From assembly GCA_900471525.1 (NCBI GenBank), contig UCEZ01000022.1:65716-129715 (forward strand): a stretch of 64,000 nucleotides of DNA. The letters are read 5' to 3'. Numbering within the stretch: position 1 is the stretch's first letter; the number at the start of each line of letters is the position of its first letter. The notes beneath the pieces are model-generated. The model saw only the letters and a list, made by a program, of their open reading frames with translations. It ran no database searches and was not told the origin of the DNA. Shown piece after piece: positions 16,460 to 26,077 of the stretch. A program made the translations under genes and the position numbers. Origin of the DNA: Hyphomicrobiales bacterium. Its GTDB lineage: Bacteria > Pseudomonadota > Alphaproteobacteria > Rhizobiales > Rhizobiaceae.

Positions 16460-17505
16460 CGGCGGATCCTGTACTGGGTGAAGAACAGCGCGATCAGCAT
16501 CGTCAGCAACGACAGTGCTACCGTGACATCGGCGATATAAGTGGGGATGCCGAGGCCACGGCTCATGCCATCCGCGCCGACGAACATGGTGGCCGTGAAA
16601 ATGGCCGCGAGGACCACGCCGAGCGGATTGAGATTGGCGAGCATGGCGACGACGATGCCGGCATAGCCGAAACCGGGTGACAGATCGGTCGTGACATACC
16701 CCTTCACCCCCATGACCTCAATCGCGCCGGCAAGGCCGGCAAGCCCGCCCGACAGGCAGGCGACCTTCATCAGCGTTTTCCCGAGCGGAACACCCGCGAA
16801 GACCGCGCCGGAGGGATTGAGGCCAGCGGCACGCGATTGCAGGCCGAACACCGTGCGCGACTGCATGAGATGGACGATGACCGCCAGGGCGACCGCGATC
16901 ACAAGGCCAATATGCAGGCGGGAGCGGGCAATCAGCTTCGGCAGCATGGCATGGTCGCTGATCGATTGCGACTGTGGCCAGCCGAAAGCGAGCGGATCCT
17001 TGAGCACCCCGTCGATCAGCATCGAAACGAAGAGCAGGGCGACGAAATTCATCAGCAGGCTGGTCACGACTTCATCAACCGAGAAGCGCAAACGCAGCCA
17101 GAGCGGGATAAGGATCAGGACCATGCCGGCGATGGCACCGACCAGCAGCAGCAACGGAATAAGAATGGGTGCAGGCAGATCGCCCAACACTTTGGCACTC
17201 GCTGCGGCAACCGCGATGGCCCCGAGATAGAACTGGCCTTCTGCGCCGATGTTCCAGAGTCTCGCCCGGAAGGCAACGGCGGCGGCGAGCCCCGTCAGCA
17301 TCAGCGGCGTTGCACGCGTCAGCGTTTCGGTAGCGGAGAGGCGCGATCCGAAAGCGCCGGTCAGGATGCGCCAATAGGCATCGAGCACCGGAGCGCCGGC
17401 AATTGCAATCAGGATGCCGGAGAGGGCAAGGGCGGCAATGACTGCGAGCACCGGCGCGACGATCAGCAGGTAAAGCGGGCGATGTTCGCGGCGCTCAAAT
17501 CGCAT
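16456..17505 (-). CDS. ABC transporter permease, nucleoside/base type (first permease)
   Basis: 349 residues from the ATG at 17505, preceded by GGAAGG at 6 bases; an in-frame ATG at 17526 would overlap the ATPase gene more and lacks a ribosome site. NupP/YufP type of the BPD_transp_2 family. RARLWNIGAEGQFYLGA (about 80-96 from this start) is the conserved motif of this permease class, and about nine hydrophobic segments follow. The gene overlaps the ATPase stop by 11 bases. Confidence 0.83.
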   Translation of the reverse strand: MRFERREHRPLYLLIVAPVLAVIAALALSGILIAIAGAPVLDAYWRILTGAFGSRLSATETLTRATPLMLTGLAAAVAFRARLWNIGAEGQFYLGAIAVAAASAKVLGDLPAPILIPLLLLVGAIAGMVLILIPLWLRLRFSVDEVVTSLLMNFVALLFVSMLIDGVLKDPLAFGWPQSQSISDHAMLPKLIARSRLHIGLVIAVALAVIVHLMQSRTVFGLQSRAAGLNPSGAVFAGVPLGKTLMKVACLSGGLAGLAGAIEVMGVKGYVTTDLSPGFGYAGIVVAMLANLNPLGVVLAAIFTATMFVGADGMSRGLGIPTYIADVTVALSLLTMLIALFFTQYRIRR

Positions 17506-19027
17506 GGTCAGCCTTCCAGGCCTCATGCCATTCGCCGGCCATCATCAGGCCCAGCCTGCGTGCTTCGGCCACTTCCGCTTCGACGGGGGGCGACAGCCGA
17601 CCGCCGACGATGGCCTGGATACGGTCGGCAAGCGCGATCACTTCGTCCAGGTCCTCCGAGATCAAAAGTATGGCCGTACCCTGCCGACGGGCCTCCAGAA
17701 GACGCGCATGCACGGCTGCCACTGCGCCCTCATCAAGGCCGCGCGCTGGCTGCGCGGCGATCAGTATGCGCGGCCGCTGATGCAGATTGCGGCCGAGGAT
17801 AAGCTTTTGCATGTTGCCGCCCGAAAGCAACCGCGCTCGGCTTGCAGGGCTGCCACCGCGGACGTCGAATTGGCCGATGATCTCCTTGGCAAAAGCGATA
17901 CCCGCCTTGCGGTTCACAAGTCCACTGCGCGAAAATGCAGGCGAGGAAATGCGCTCGAGCACGGCGTTTTCCCAGATTGCCATTTCACCGATCACGCCTT
18001 CCTCGTTGCGGTCCTCCGGAATCCGGCCGATATCTGCGCTGACGACATCGGCGACGCCGAGATTGCCGATCGGTTCGCCGAAAAGCAGGAGGGTGCCGGA
18101 CGTGCGCGATAGCGTGCCGGAGAGAAGATGCGCCAGCGCCGCCTGGCCATTGCCCGAGACGCCGATGATGCCGAGGATTTCGCCTTCGCGCAGCCGGAAG
18201 CTGATGGATTTCAACCGCTCGACGCCATTGATCTTCACTGTGATATCGGCAGCCTCCAGCGCAACCGTGCCGGGCGCCGATGGCTCCCGCACCGGCCGCG
18301 TCACACGGCGGCCGACCATCAGTTCGGCCAGCTCAGCCTTGCTGGTCTCAGACGCTCTGCGTTCGGCAACCACCTTGCCGCTGCGCAAGACGATGATCCG
18401 GTCGGCCGCGGTCATCACCTCATCGAGCTTGTGGGAAATGAAGATCAGCGAAAGGCCCTGGCGGGCCATTTCCTTCAGCGTCGTGAATAGCTTTTCGGCC
18501 TCGATATTGGTGAGCACCGCCGTTGGCTCGTCAAGAATCAGGATGCGGGCATCGTTATAGAGCGCCTTGAGGATCTCGACGCGCTGCTGCTCGCCGACCG
18601 ACAGGTCTCCAAGACGCGCATCCGGATCGACCTTGAGGCCGAAGCGCTCAGAAATTGCCAACAGTTTCTTCCGCGCTGCGGATGTCCCCGAGCGCCAGGA
18701 CCAGAGTTTTTCCGTGCCGGTCATGACATTTTCGAGAACGGTCAGGTTGGACGCCAGCGAGAAATGCTGATGCACCATGCCGACACCGGCGCGGATCGCA
18801 GCTCGCGGCTTGCCCTGCGGCAGTTCCATGCCATCAATCAGAATTCGGCCGGCATCCGGCATATAATGGCCGAAGAGGACACTCATCAGCGTGGTCTTGC
18901 CTGCGCCGTTCTCGCCGAGCAGGGCTACAATCTCACCTTTGGCAAGCGTTATCGAGATGTCGTCATTTGCAAGGTTGGTGCCGAAGCGCTTGCTGACACC
19001 CTGTATTTCCAGAACCGGAACTGTCAT
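17495..19027 (-). CDS. ABC transporter double ATPase, nucleoside/base type
   Basis: 510-residue protein with two ATP-binding domains, as in NupO/YufO/RbsA. The first domain has Walker A GENGAGKTT (about 37-45), signature LSVGEQQR and Walker B ILILDEP. The second has the degenerate P-loop GVSGNGQAAL and signature LSGGNMQKL with ARGLD in place of a canonical Walker B region, typical of the second half in this class. It energises the two permeases encoded downstream. It overlaps the amidase stop by 4 bases. Confidence 0.87.
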   Translation of the reverse strand: MTVPVLEIQGVSKRFGTNLANDDISITLAKGEIVALLGENGAGKTTLMSVLFGHYMPDAGRILIDGMELPQGKPRAAIRAGVGMVHQHFSLASNLTVLENVMTGTEKLWSWRSGTSAARKKLLAISERFGLKVDPDARLGDLSVGEQQRVEILKALYNDARILILDEPTAVLTNIEAEKLFTTLKEMARQGLSLIFISHKLDEVMTAADRIIVLRSGKVVAERRASETSKAELAELMVGRRVTRPVREPSAPGTVALEAADITVKINGVERLKSISFRLREGEILGIIGVSGNGQAALAHLLSGTLSRTSGTLLLFGEPIGNLGVADVVSADIGRIPEDRNEEGVIGEMAIWENAVLERISSPAFSRSGLVNRKAGIAFAKEIIGQFDVRGGSPASRARLLSGGNMQKLILGRNLHQRPRILIAAQPARGLDEGAVAAVHARLLEARRQGTAILLISEDLDEVIALADRIQAIVGGRLSPPVEAEVAEARRLGLMMAGEWHEAWKADHAI

Positions 19028-20436
19028 GCCGCAAGCCCTGCCACCGGGAAACGATGTTGCCAGCGTTCTTCCCGTTCGAGACGTGCGGCAAGCGATAACA
19101 GCAGCGCCTCGTGGCCCATCGGCGCCATGATCTGTACGGGCAAGGGCAGGGCGTCCGCATCTGATCCAAAGGGCAGGGTCAAGGCCGGAAATCCCGAAAT
19201 ATTGGCGAGAGAGGCAAGCGGTGCAAAAGCAGTCATCCGCTCAAGCTGCAACTCCGTATCGCCATGATCGGACGGAAACGACCCGATCGCAAGAGGCGCC
19301 TTGGCAAGCATCGGCATCAACATGCAATCAACCCTGTCGAAGATAGTCCAGAGTGCGCGGCTGGTTTGCACTGCGCCATTCAGCGATGTCCAGAGTGTCT
19401 GTCCCGTGAGCGCACGACCGTGCTCAACGAATGCCTGAGTCAGAGGTTCGGCGCGTGAGATGTCGAGCCCGAGCGTATCGATGAAGGATGCGAGGTTGAC
19501 CGCGATGATGTCGCCGAGCGCGCGACGGCTGGCATCGACGCTCTGCTCGAATTCGGCCCAGCCGAGCGAGACGATCTGATGTCCATCCGCCTCAAGCGCG
19601 CGCGCTGCATCCTTGATCGCTTCGAGCCGGTTACTGTCCGTCGGATATTTCGGGCCGGTATCGGTCAGCAAGCCAATCCGCAACCGGTCACCTCCGTTCT
19701 CTAAAATCGCCGGATCGGCAAACGGACCCTTTGCCTTGCCATGCAGAGCATCGAAAATCAGCGCCGCATCCCGCACCGAGCGACAGACGGCGAGTTCGCT
19801 GGCAATGCCGCCGAGATGATTATCGAAGGAAGGGCCGGCCGGCATGACGCCGCGGCTGGGCTTGAGGCCGACAAGGCCACAGCAGGCAGCAGGCACGCGG
19901 ATGGAGCCACCGGCATCCGTGGCATGCGCGATCGCGACGATGCCGGCTGCGACCGCCGCCGCTGCACCGCCGGACGAGCCGCCGGGCGTGCGCGCCGGAT
20001 CGAGTGGATTGCGGCAGGTCGGCCCGGCGGCCGGCTCGCTCGCCAGCGAAAGACCAAATTCCGGGCTCGTCGTCAGTCCGAACAGGCAGAAACCGGCTTT
20101 TCGGAAGCGGGTGGCGAGATCCGAATCCGGTTCACTGCCCTTTCTTTCGAAGAGACGTGACCCGGCTGTCACCGGTAATCCGGAGAAAGGTCCGCCAAGA
20201 TCCTTCGCCAGCGTCGGCACGCCGGAAAACGGCCGGGCAGCAAAGCGGCCCGGCTCCGAATACCGTTCCTGATCCATGGCTTCAGCCGACGCCATGCCCA
20301 TCGTCGAGTCGAGATGGGCAATAGCGCCGAGCGTTCTATGGTCCTCGACCGAGGCAAGCGAGGCCTGCATCGCTTGGATAGAGGTCAGGCTGCCGCTCTT
20401 GATCGCCTGTGCCAGGTCGGTCGCGTCGCCGCGCAT
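19024..20436 (-). CDS. Amidase-signature family amidase
   Basis: 470 residues from the ATG at 20436, 8 bases after the binding-protein stop; the longer frame upstream runs through that gene and is rejected. The Ser-cisSer-Lys triad is visible: PTLAKDLGG (Lys78), TPGGSSGGAAAA (Ser154) and ATDAGGSIRVPA (nucleophile Ser178). Substrate unknown. Lying between a BMP-type importer and a CodA-like deaminase, it may open or trim an imported amide or a ring-opened product of the deaminase pathway. This is inference. No signal peptide, so cytoplasmic. Confidence 0.82.
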   Translation of the reverse strand: MRGDATDLAQAIKSGSLTSIQAMQASLASVEDHRTLGAIAHLDSTMGMASAEAMDQERYSEPGRFAARPFSGVPTLAKDLGGPFSGLPVTAGSRLFERKGSEPDSDLATRFRKAGFCLFGLTTSPEFGLSLASEPAAGPTCRNPLDPARTPGGSSGGAAAAVAAGIVAIAHATDAGGSIRVPAACCGLVGLKPSRGVMPAGPSFDNHLGGIASELAVCRSVRDAALIFDALHGKAKGPFADPAILENGGDRLRIGLLTDTGPKYPTDSNRLEAIKDAARALEADGHQIVSLGWAEFEQSVDASRRALGDIIAVNLASFIDTLGLDISRAEPLTQAFVEHGRALTGQTLWTSLNGAVQTSRALWTIFDRVDCMLMPMLAKAPLAIGSFPSDHGDTELQLERMTAFAPLASLANISGFPALTLPFGSDADALPLPVQIMAPMGHEALLLSLAARLEREERWQHRFPVAGLAA

Positions 20437-20444
20437 CAGTCGAA

Positions 20445-21431
20445 TTACTTCGGCTCGTCCATCATCTTCGGAACTTCGAAGGTGCCAGCCTTGATCTCCG
20501 CCCGCTTGGCTTCCATCGCAGCCTCTGCTTCGGCAGGTGCCACGCCCTTCACGAAGACGATATCGCTGCCGCCTTCCTTCATCAGGCCGTAGGGCGTGTA
20601 GTTCTTGCCGACCGGCTTGCCGGCGGCGGCATCGGCGATCGCGGCATTCAGGATTGGGCGAAAATACCACATGGCGTTGGCAAACACCGTGTCCGGATAG
20701 CGCGGCGTGTAGTCGATCAGCGAGCCCACCGATTTGATGCCGCGTTCCTTCGCTGCATCAGCAGTGCCGATACGTTCGCCGAACAGAATGTCGGCGCCGG
20801 CATCGATCTGGGCAAGACCGGCTTCGCGGGCTTTTGGCGGATCGAAGAAGGTGCCGATGAAAGAAACCAGATGCTTTGCATCCGGATTGACGGCCTTGAC
20901 GCCCTCGGCGAAGGCATTGATCAGCATGTTGACTTCCGGGATCGGAATGGCGCCGACCGAGCCGACAATGTTCGACTTGGTCATCTTGCCCGCCAGCATG
21001 CCGGCAAGGTAGGCACCGTCATGGTTCCAGGTGCCGAAGACGCCGAAATTGCTACCGGCCTCAGTGCCGCTCGACCCCAGCACGAAAGCCGTGTCCGGAT
21101 AATCGGCCGCGACCTGTCGCGCTTCCTTTTCCACGGCATAGGCTTCGCCGATGATCAGTTTGTTGCCCTGCTCGGCATATTCGCGCATGGCGCGCGGATA
21201 ATCGGTGCCGGAAACTCCCTCGGAGAAAACATATTCAATGACGCCTTCCTTGGCTGCGTCCTGCAAGGCTTGATGAAGACAGGAGTTCCAGGCATTTTCG
21301 ACGGGCGAGGCATGGATGCCGGCGACCTTCATCGGCGCAGCGGCTCTTGCCAGCGGCGCGAGCCCGCTGACCCCGAGGGCGATGCCCGATGCGATTACTG
21401 CACGGCGTGAAATCAAGATGTCTTTGGTCAT
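20445..21431 (-). CDS. BMP-family (PnrA-like) substrate-binding protein
   Basis: 328 residues from the ATG at 21431, which has ggggag as ribosome site; an upstream in-frame start at 21473 lacks one. The N-terminus ISRRAVIASGIALGVSGLA looks like a Tat signal (S-R-R-x-V-I) followed by a LARAAA cleavage region. The mature protein belongs to the basic membrane protein/PnrA family that binds nucleosides or bases (MREYAEQGNKLIIGEAYA; GTWNHDGAYLAGMLAG). First gene of the five-gene uptake and deaminase operon, behind a strong promoter at 21469-21497. Confidence 0.85.
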   Translation of the reverse strand: MTKDILISRRAVIASGIALGVSGLAPLARAAAPMKVAGIHASPVENAWNSCLHQALQDAAKEGVIEYVFSEGVSGTDYPRAMREYAEQGNKLIIGEAYAVEKEARQVAADYPDTAFVLGSSGTEAGSNFGVFGTWNHDGAYLAGMLAGKMTKSNIVGSVGAIPIPEVNMLINAFAEGVKAVNPDAKHLVSFIGTFFDPPKAREAGLAQIDAGADILFGERIGTADAAKERGIKSVGSLIDYTPRYPDTVFANAMWYFRPILNAAIADAAAGKPVGKNYTPYGLMKEGGSDIVFVKGVAPAEAEAAMEAKRAEIKAGTFEVPKMMDEPK

Positions 21432-21468
21432 TGATTTGCTCCCCTTTTTTTTACCATTTGGTTCAAAA

Positions 21469-21497
21469 ATCATAGGGAGCGCCTAAAAAAGTGTCAA
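21469..21497 (-). promoter_or_regulatory. Sigma-70-type promoter of the BMP/CodA operon
   Basis: Minus strand TTGACA (21497-21492), 17 bases, TATGAT (21474-21469): consensus -35, ideal spacing and a near-consensus -10. The leader that follows holds the small inverted repeat ACCA-AA-TGGT (21453-21462), a possible operator. Confidence 0.75.
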
Positions 21498-21885
21498 GCG
21501 GAAAACTGGCTTAAAAATCAGGCTGTTCGCCTCATTGCAACACCTTGAACTCGCTCGTCAAACATCCTGCATCGAGGGTGGAACATGCCGGTGAACTGAT
21601 AGTGATTGCCCGCATACGTGACTTCGACATGGGTCGTCGCGCGGCCGCTCAATCGGCCGGAACGACGCGATGTGTTTGGTCCTGGTTCAGGGAAACTGCT
21701 CCAGCCACGATTGCTCGATCGCATTCGGCTTGCGATCGGCGGGACAAACTGCGAGCGCGCCGTGGGACTTGCGATTGTCGCCAATTTCATGGCCTAAAAC
21801 GTGATAGAGGTCGCCGACAATCATGATCTCAGGCGATGCTGGTTCGAAACACGGTCATATCACCAATCTAGTTTAAGCAAGAATC
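21498..21885. other. Intergenic region without an assignable gene
   Basis: 388 bases between the divergent BMP operon and the AraC-type gene. Short open frames exist on both strands (90 codons minus at 21518-21790, 93 codons plus at 21545-21826), but neither resembles a family I know and neither has a convincing ribosome site. I see no repeat, terminator or RNA element. It may be a degraded gene. Confidence 0.4.
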
Positions 21886-22899
21886 ATGCTGTTTGTCCCA
21901 CTTCCCTTCGTCGTTGCCCTGTTGCTGCTCATTCTTTTCGTCGCAGCAAGACGCAACGATGAATCCCCGCCCAATCGTCCATTCATGGCTTTGATCATGA
22001 CCAGTGCGTTTCAATCGGTACTCGCCGGTTTGCGCTGGGGTTACGGAGTGGCGAGTGTCGCCTATGTTGCGCCGATTGTTGCGGCAATCGTCCCGCCGCT
22101 CGTCTATCTCGGCGTTTCCAGTCTGGTTCGGACGATCCATCGTCCATGGCCGCTCTCCCTGGGGCTGCATATCCTTCCGGCTGTCGTGATCGTGGTACTC
22201 ATGGCTGCATGGCGGGATGCCATCGATGTCGCGTTGATCATTACCTATCTGGGCTACGCCATAGCTGTCCTCCTCCTCATGCGATCTGGCACGGACGTTC
22301 TTCGTCTTGCGCCTTTTGAAGGGGCGGCCTCGGTTTATCGAGCCAGCATATTCGCAGCAGTTGCGCTTTGCCTGTCGGCGGCAGTCGACACGTTTGTCTA
22401 TTTTGATTTCGCATGGGCCCATGGTGCCCATGCTGTGAAGGTTATCAGTGTTGCCAATCTTCTCGCGCTTGTCGTTCTCAGCATAGCGGCTGCAGTTGCC
22501 AGCCGAAGCCGTGCTCCCGTCGAGGCTGCCGAAGTCTTGCCCCAGCTCGATTTTGTCGAGGATACCGAGACGATCGTCAGGGTGGACGAGTTGATGCAGG
22601 AGAAGAAGCTCTATCGGGACGCCAATCTCAATCTCGATCGTCTCGCTCGAAAGGCGGGGATACCGGCGCGGCAAATCTCGGCGGCGATCAATCGGGCCAT
22701 GGCCAAGAATGTGTCGCAATATGTCAACGAGTACCGCATCGCAGAATCCTGCCGTCTTCTGGCCGACACGGATCAGTCCGTGACGGAAATCATGTTCGAC
22801 GTTGGCTTCCAGACCAAATCCAACTTCAATCGCGAGTTCCGGCGAATAACGGATATGACCCCGCTCGCCTGGCGGGAAAAGAGTGCGCGCAACGCCTGA
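21886..22899 (+). CDS. Membrane-anchored AraC-family regulator
   Basis: 337 residues. The first 210 residues are mostly hydrophobic, with about six or seven segments (for example VPLPFVVALLLLILFVAA, IVAAIVPPLVYLGVSS, LHILPAVVIVVLMAAW, ALIITYLGYAIAVLLLM, VKVISVANLLALVVLSIAAA). The C-terminal 100 residues are an AraC DNA-binding domain: LNLDRLARKAGIPARQIS and the signature VTEIMFDVGFQTKSNFNREF. The regulator therefore sits in the inner membrane and may sense a membrane or periplasmic signal. It precedes the HlyD/LolD/FtsX set on the same strand by 155 bases and probably controls it. An in-frame stop 10 bases before the ATG fixes the start region; the ribosome site is weak. Confidence 0.85.
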   Translation: MLFVPLPFVVALLLLILFVAARRNDESPPNRPFMALIMTSAFQSVLAGLRWGYGVASVAYVAPIVAAIVPPLVYLGVSSLVRTIHRPWPLSLGLHILPAVVIVVLMAAWRDAIDVALIITYLGYAIAVLLLMRSGTDVLRLAPFEGAASVYRASIFAAVALCLSAAVDTFVYFDFAWAHGAHAVKVISVANLLALVVLSIAAAVASRSRAPVEAAEVLPQLDFVEDTETIVRVDELMQEKKLYRDANLNLDRLARKAGIPARQISAAINRAMAKNVSQYVNEYRIAESCRLLADTDQSVTEIMFDVGFQTKSNFNREFRRITDMTPLAWREKSARNA

Positions 22900-23054
22900 T
22901 CCTTCCTTCGCGCGGAGCTTTGTCGCGTGAGTTGGGCGCACCGATATGGTGACTGAAGGCCGAGAGAGGTCCGCCCACGTTCTAAATCGCGATAGAGGAC
23001 GTTCTATAACGCAATTCAGGTCGCTGCTTTTTCCGATTCCGCAATTCTGGCGGC

Positions 23055-24224
23055 ATGAACACAGCAACCGAACACGATCGCCAATTTGCCGAGAAGCTGA
23101 AGTCGCTTTCTCTTCAGCCCGTGGCATTTGACCCGGAGCCGCCGAAGCGCCATGCCCGGCTGTTTCTCAATCGCGTTGGCGTCCTCGCCATCGTCACCGT
23201 CGCATCGTTATATGCGCTCATCGTATTTCAACCGGGCGAGCTGTACCGTTTCGGGCATAAGATGTTCGGCGGCGTTACCGCAGGCGCGGCCGGCTCATCC
23301 GAAACCGACATCGCGAAATCGACCGGCAAGGATCTCGCGGCCCCCGCCAGGGAAGATCTCGCCAGAGCAGCGCAAACGGCGCCCGCAGTCCTTTCTGGCG
23401 CGGTTCCGGCAACACGTGGCGTCACAGGCTCCGGCTATGTCGTGGCGCTCGATTCTGCCGCGATCTACTCCAAGTATGAAGGCAAGATTGTAGAAATTGC
23501 GGTTGAGGTCGGCGACAAGGTTGAGGCCGGCCAATTACTGGTCAGGTTGGATGACGCCGGTGCCCGGTTCGCGCTTCGCGGGGCCCGGATCGCCAAGGCT
23601 TCGGCGGAAATCGTCCTCGCCGCCAGGAATATCGACCTCGCCCAGGCCAACTCCTCTCTCGATCGTATCAAAACCCTTGTCGCTCGCGGTACGGCGCCCA
23701 GGCAGCAGTTGGAGGATGCGGCGAGCCTGCGGGATCGCGCCGTAAACAGCGTGGGGCAGGCAAGGCAGGATCTGGCCAGGGCCGAACTGGCTCTCGAAAG
23801 GGCGGAGGATACCGTCAGCGAGCTGAATGTCAGGGCGCCCATTGCCGGGACGGTCACGACACGCAACGCCCGATTGGGCGAAATCGTGTTGGCGCGTGCC
23901 GACAGCGTACGCGAAAACGCCAGTCTGCTGACTATCACCGATACCATGAGCCTGGTCATCGACGCTGATATCGCGGAGTCCAGTATTGCCCTTCTGCGGC
24001 CCGGCCTTCGTGGTGAGGCGGTGCTCGACGCCTTTCCCGACCAGCCGTTCGACGTGCAGATCGACCGGATAGCGCCCGTCGCTTCTGCCGACAAGGGCAC
24101 GGTCTCACTTCGCCTTTCCCTCCGCTCAGCGCCAGCCGGCATCCGCCCCAACATGGCAGTGCGGATCAGCATTGCAGCATCGGCGACCGTAGCCGCCATC
24201 AATCAGCGAGGAACGCAAAAATGA
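23055..24224 (+). CDS. HlyD/MacA-type periplasmic adaptor protein
   Basis: 389 residues. Cytoplasmic N-terminus, one membrane segment at about 40-60 (RVGVLAIVTVASLYALIVF), then a linker rich in Ala and Asp. From about 130 there is a biotinyl/lipoyl-like half-motif (AAIYSKYEGKIVEIAVEVGD), a helical hairpin with coiled-coil character at about 170-260, the second half (NVRAPIAGTVTTRNARLGE) and a beta-barrel domain. It links the inner-membrane ABC exporter encoded by the next three genes to the periplasm or outer membrane. Its stop overlaps the ATPase ATG (ATGA). Confidence 0.85.
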   Translation: MNTATEHDRQFAEKLKSLSLQPVAFDPEPPKRHARLFLNRVGVLAIVTVASLYALIVFQPGELYRFGHKMFGGVTAGAAGSSETDIAKSTGKDLAAPAREDLARAAQTAPAVLSGAVPATRGVTGSGYVVALDSAAIYSKYEGKIVEIAVEVGDKVEAGQLLVRLDDAGARFALRGARIAKASAEIVLAARNIDLAQANSSLDRIKTLVARGTAPRQQLEDAASLRDRAVNSVGQARQDLARAELALERAEDTVSELNVRAPIAGTVTTRNARLGEIVLARADSVRENASLLTITDTMSLVIDADIAESSIALLRPGLRGEAVLDAFPDQPFDVQIDRIAPVASADKGTVSLRLSLRSAPAGIRPNMAVRISIAASATVAAINQRGTQK

Positions 24225-24934
24225 CAATCACGGCACAAGAAGCAGAGCCTTACATCGAACTCAACGGCGTCAGGAAGGGCTTCAAGTTCGGCACGGAGGG
24301 AATATCGATATTCTCCGATTTGAACCTGAGCATAGCGCGCGGCGACTTCGTTGCTGTCATGGGGCCTTCCGGGTCCGGAAAATCGACGCTTCTGAACATA
24401 CTGAGTGGCATCGACAGCCCGGATGCGGGCAAGGTGCGTATCGGCAAGAGCCACCTCGACCGGATGGGCGAAAGCGCCAGATCGTCATGGCGCGCCCATA
24501 ACATGGGCATCGTTTTTCAGTTCTACAATTTGCTGCCGATGCTCAACACGGCGCAAAACGTCGAGCTGCCTTTGCTTCTCAAACCTCTCACCCGAAGGCA
24601 GCGGAGTGCGAGGGTGGACACGGTTCTCGATCTGGTCGGGCTCAACGGCAGGCAGAAACAGTATCCAAATAGGATGTCGGGTGGTCAGCAGCAGCGTGTC
24701 GGCATTGCCCGGGCCATCGTCGCGGATCCTGGCCTGCTTCTCTGCGACGAACCGACTGGCGACCTTGACCGGAAATCGGCGAACGACATCCTCGAAATGC
24801 TCGGCTTCCTCAATCGCGAACTGAACAAGACGATCGTCATGGTCACCCATGACCCGGAGGCGGCCCGTTTTGCCAGGCGCACGCTTCACCTCGACAAGGG
24901 GACATTCATCGAGCAGGGGATGGACAGTCAATGA
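24221..24934 (+). CDS. LolD/MacB-type ABC transporter ATPase
   Basis: 237 residues. Walker A GPSGSGKST at about 48-56, Q-loop FQFYNLLPMLNTAQNVELPL typical of the LolD/MacB subfamily, signature MSGGQQQRV, Walker B LLLCDEPTGDLD, switch VMVTHD. It powers the two FtsX-type permeases that follow. 4-base overlaps on both sides show translational coupling. Confidence 0.9.
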   Translation: MTITAQEAEPYIELNGVRKGFKFGTEGISIFSDLNLSIARGDFVAVMGPSGSGKSTLLNILSGIDSPDAGKVRIGKSHLDRMGESARSSWRAHNMGIVFQFYNLLPMLNTAQNVELPLLLKPLTRRQRSARVDTVLDLVGLNGRQKQYPNRMSGGQQQRVGIARAIVADPGLLLCDEPTGDLDRKSANDILEMLGFLNRELNKTIVMVTHDPEAARFARRTLHLDKGTFIEQGMDSQ

Positions 24935-26073
24935 CCTTTTTCCAGCTGGCCCGGCGCAATGCCTGGCGCAAACCGCTTCGAACAATGCTTCTTGTCTTCT
25001 GTGTCGGTGTGGCTTTCCTCATCTACGGCCTGACGGCGAGTTTTCTCAGCGGCTCGCAAGGGTCGGAGGGGGCGAGCGAAAATCTGCTTGGTGTCGTCAA
25101 CAAGGCGGGCCGGGCGCAGCCGCTGCCGCTCGCCTACATGAACAAGATCGCCGCCGATAAGGATGTCGCGGCACTCGCCTATATGACGCGCATGCGCGGG
25201 TTTGTCGGCGCCGAGAAGAACGTCGTCGTGACAAGTGCCGTCGATCCACGGTTGATCGCGGGCGTGAACGGCAAGGAGCTGGGCCTGACGCCCGAATTGT
25301 TGGCCGGGCTCGATCAGGCACGCGACAGCGTGCTCGTCGGAAAGGCACTCGCCGAAGCGCAAGGCTGGTCCGTGGGGCAACGCATAGGCGTAACCGCCTT
25401 CCAGATGACCAAGGCGAATGGCGGCCGGGACTGGAGCTTCGAGATCTCAGGCATTTTCAACGGCGCCGATGCAAGCACCGACACCTATTTCATGATCGCC
25501 CGCTACGACTACGTCAACGCGGTGAGAGCTCGGGACAGGGATACGGCCGATGCCTTTATTGTCTTGCCGCGCGAGATGGCTTCGCCCGGCTTGCTGGCGT
25601 CCAGAATCGATTCCCTGTTTGCCAATTCGGCAGCACCGACCAAGACGCAATCCGAGAAACAGTTCCTCGAAGCCTTCATCCGTCAGTTTGCCGACATCGG
25701 TCTGATCGTCAATCTCGTCGTCGGCGCGGCCTTTGCGACAATCTTGATGATCGTCATCAACACCATGGTCTTTGCCATCAGGGAACGAACGTTCGAAATC
25801 GGCGTGCTGAAGACGCTTGGCTTCTCACGCAGCCATATCATGGTGCTGATCGTCGGCGAGACCATGCTCATATTCGTGACCGGCGGGATGATCGGTCTCG
25901 CGCTCACAAAACTTGCGACCGTCTTTGCCGGTCCAACTTTTGGCCTGGTTTTCACGCCTGTGGTGCTGGTCAAGGCCATCCTCATCATCGTCGTCCTTGG
26001 CCTCGTCACGGGGATCCTCCCGGCATTCAACGCCATGCGTATGCCCATCATCAACGCTTTCAGGTCGAGGTAG
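24931..26073 (+). CDS. FtsX/MacB-type ABC permease (first)
   Basis: 380 residues. One membrane segment near the N-terminus (MLLVFCVGVAFLIYGLTASF), a periplasmic MacB-PCD-like domain of about 230 residues, then three membrane segments (IVNLVVGAAFATILMIVINTM; IMVLIVGETMLIFVTGGMIGLA; VLVKAILIIVVLGLVTGI). REEQ-like cytoplasmic loop RERTFEIGVLKTLGFS is the conserved FtsX-domain motif. Paired with a second permease of the same architecture, so the exporter is probably a heterodimer. Confidence 0.87.
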   Translation: MTFFQLARRNAWRKPLRTMLLVFCVGVAFLIYGLTASFLSGSQGSEGASENLLGVVNKAGRAQPLPLAYMNKIAADKDVAALAYMTRMRGFVGAEKNVVVTSAVDPRLIAGVNGKELGLTPELLAGLDQARDSVLVGKALAEAQGWSVGQRIGVTAFQMTKANGGRDWSFEISGIFNGADASTDTYFMIARYDYVNAVRARDRDTADAFIVLPREMASPGLLASRIDSLFANSAAPTKTQSEKQFLEAFIRQFADIGLIVNLVVGAAFATILMIVINTMVFAIRERTFEIGVLKTLGFSRSHIMVLIVGETMLIFVTGGMIGLALTKLATVFAGPTFGLVFTPVVLVKAILIIVVLGLVTGILPAFNAMRMPIINAFRSR

Positions 26074-26077
26074 CTCC

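Noticed and set aside
21518-21790. 90-codon minus-strand open frame
   Set aside because: No recognisable family and no convincing ribosome site; an overlapping 93-codon frame exists on the other strand. Could be a gene remnant, but not supportable.
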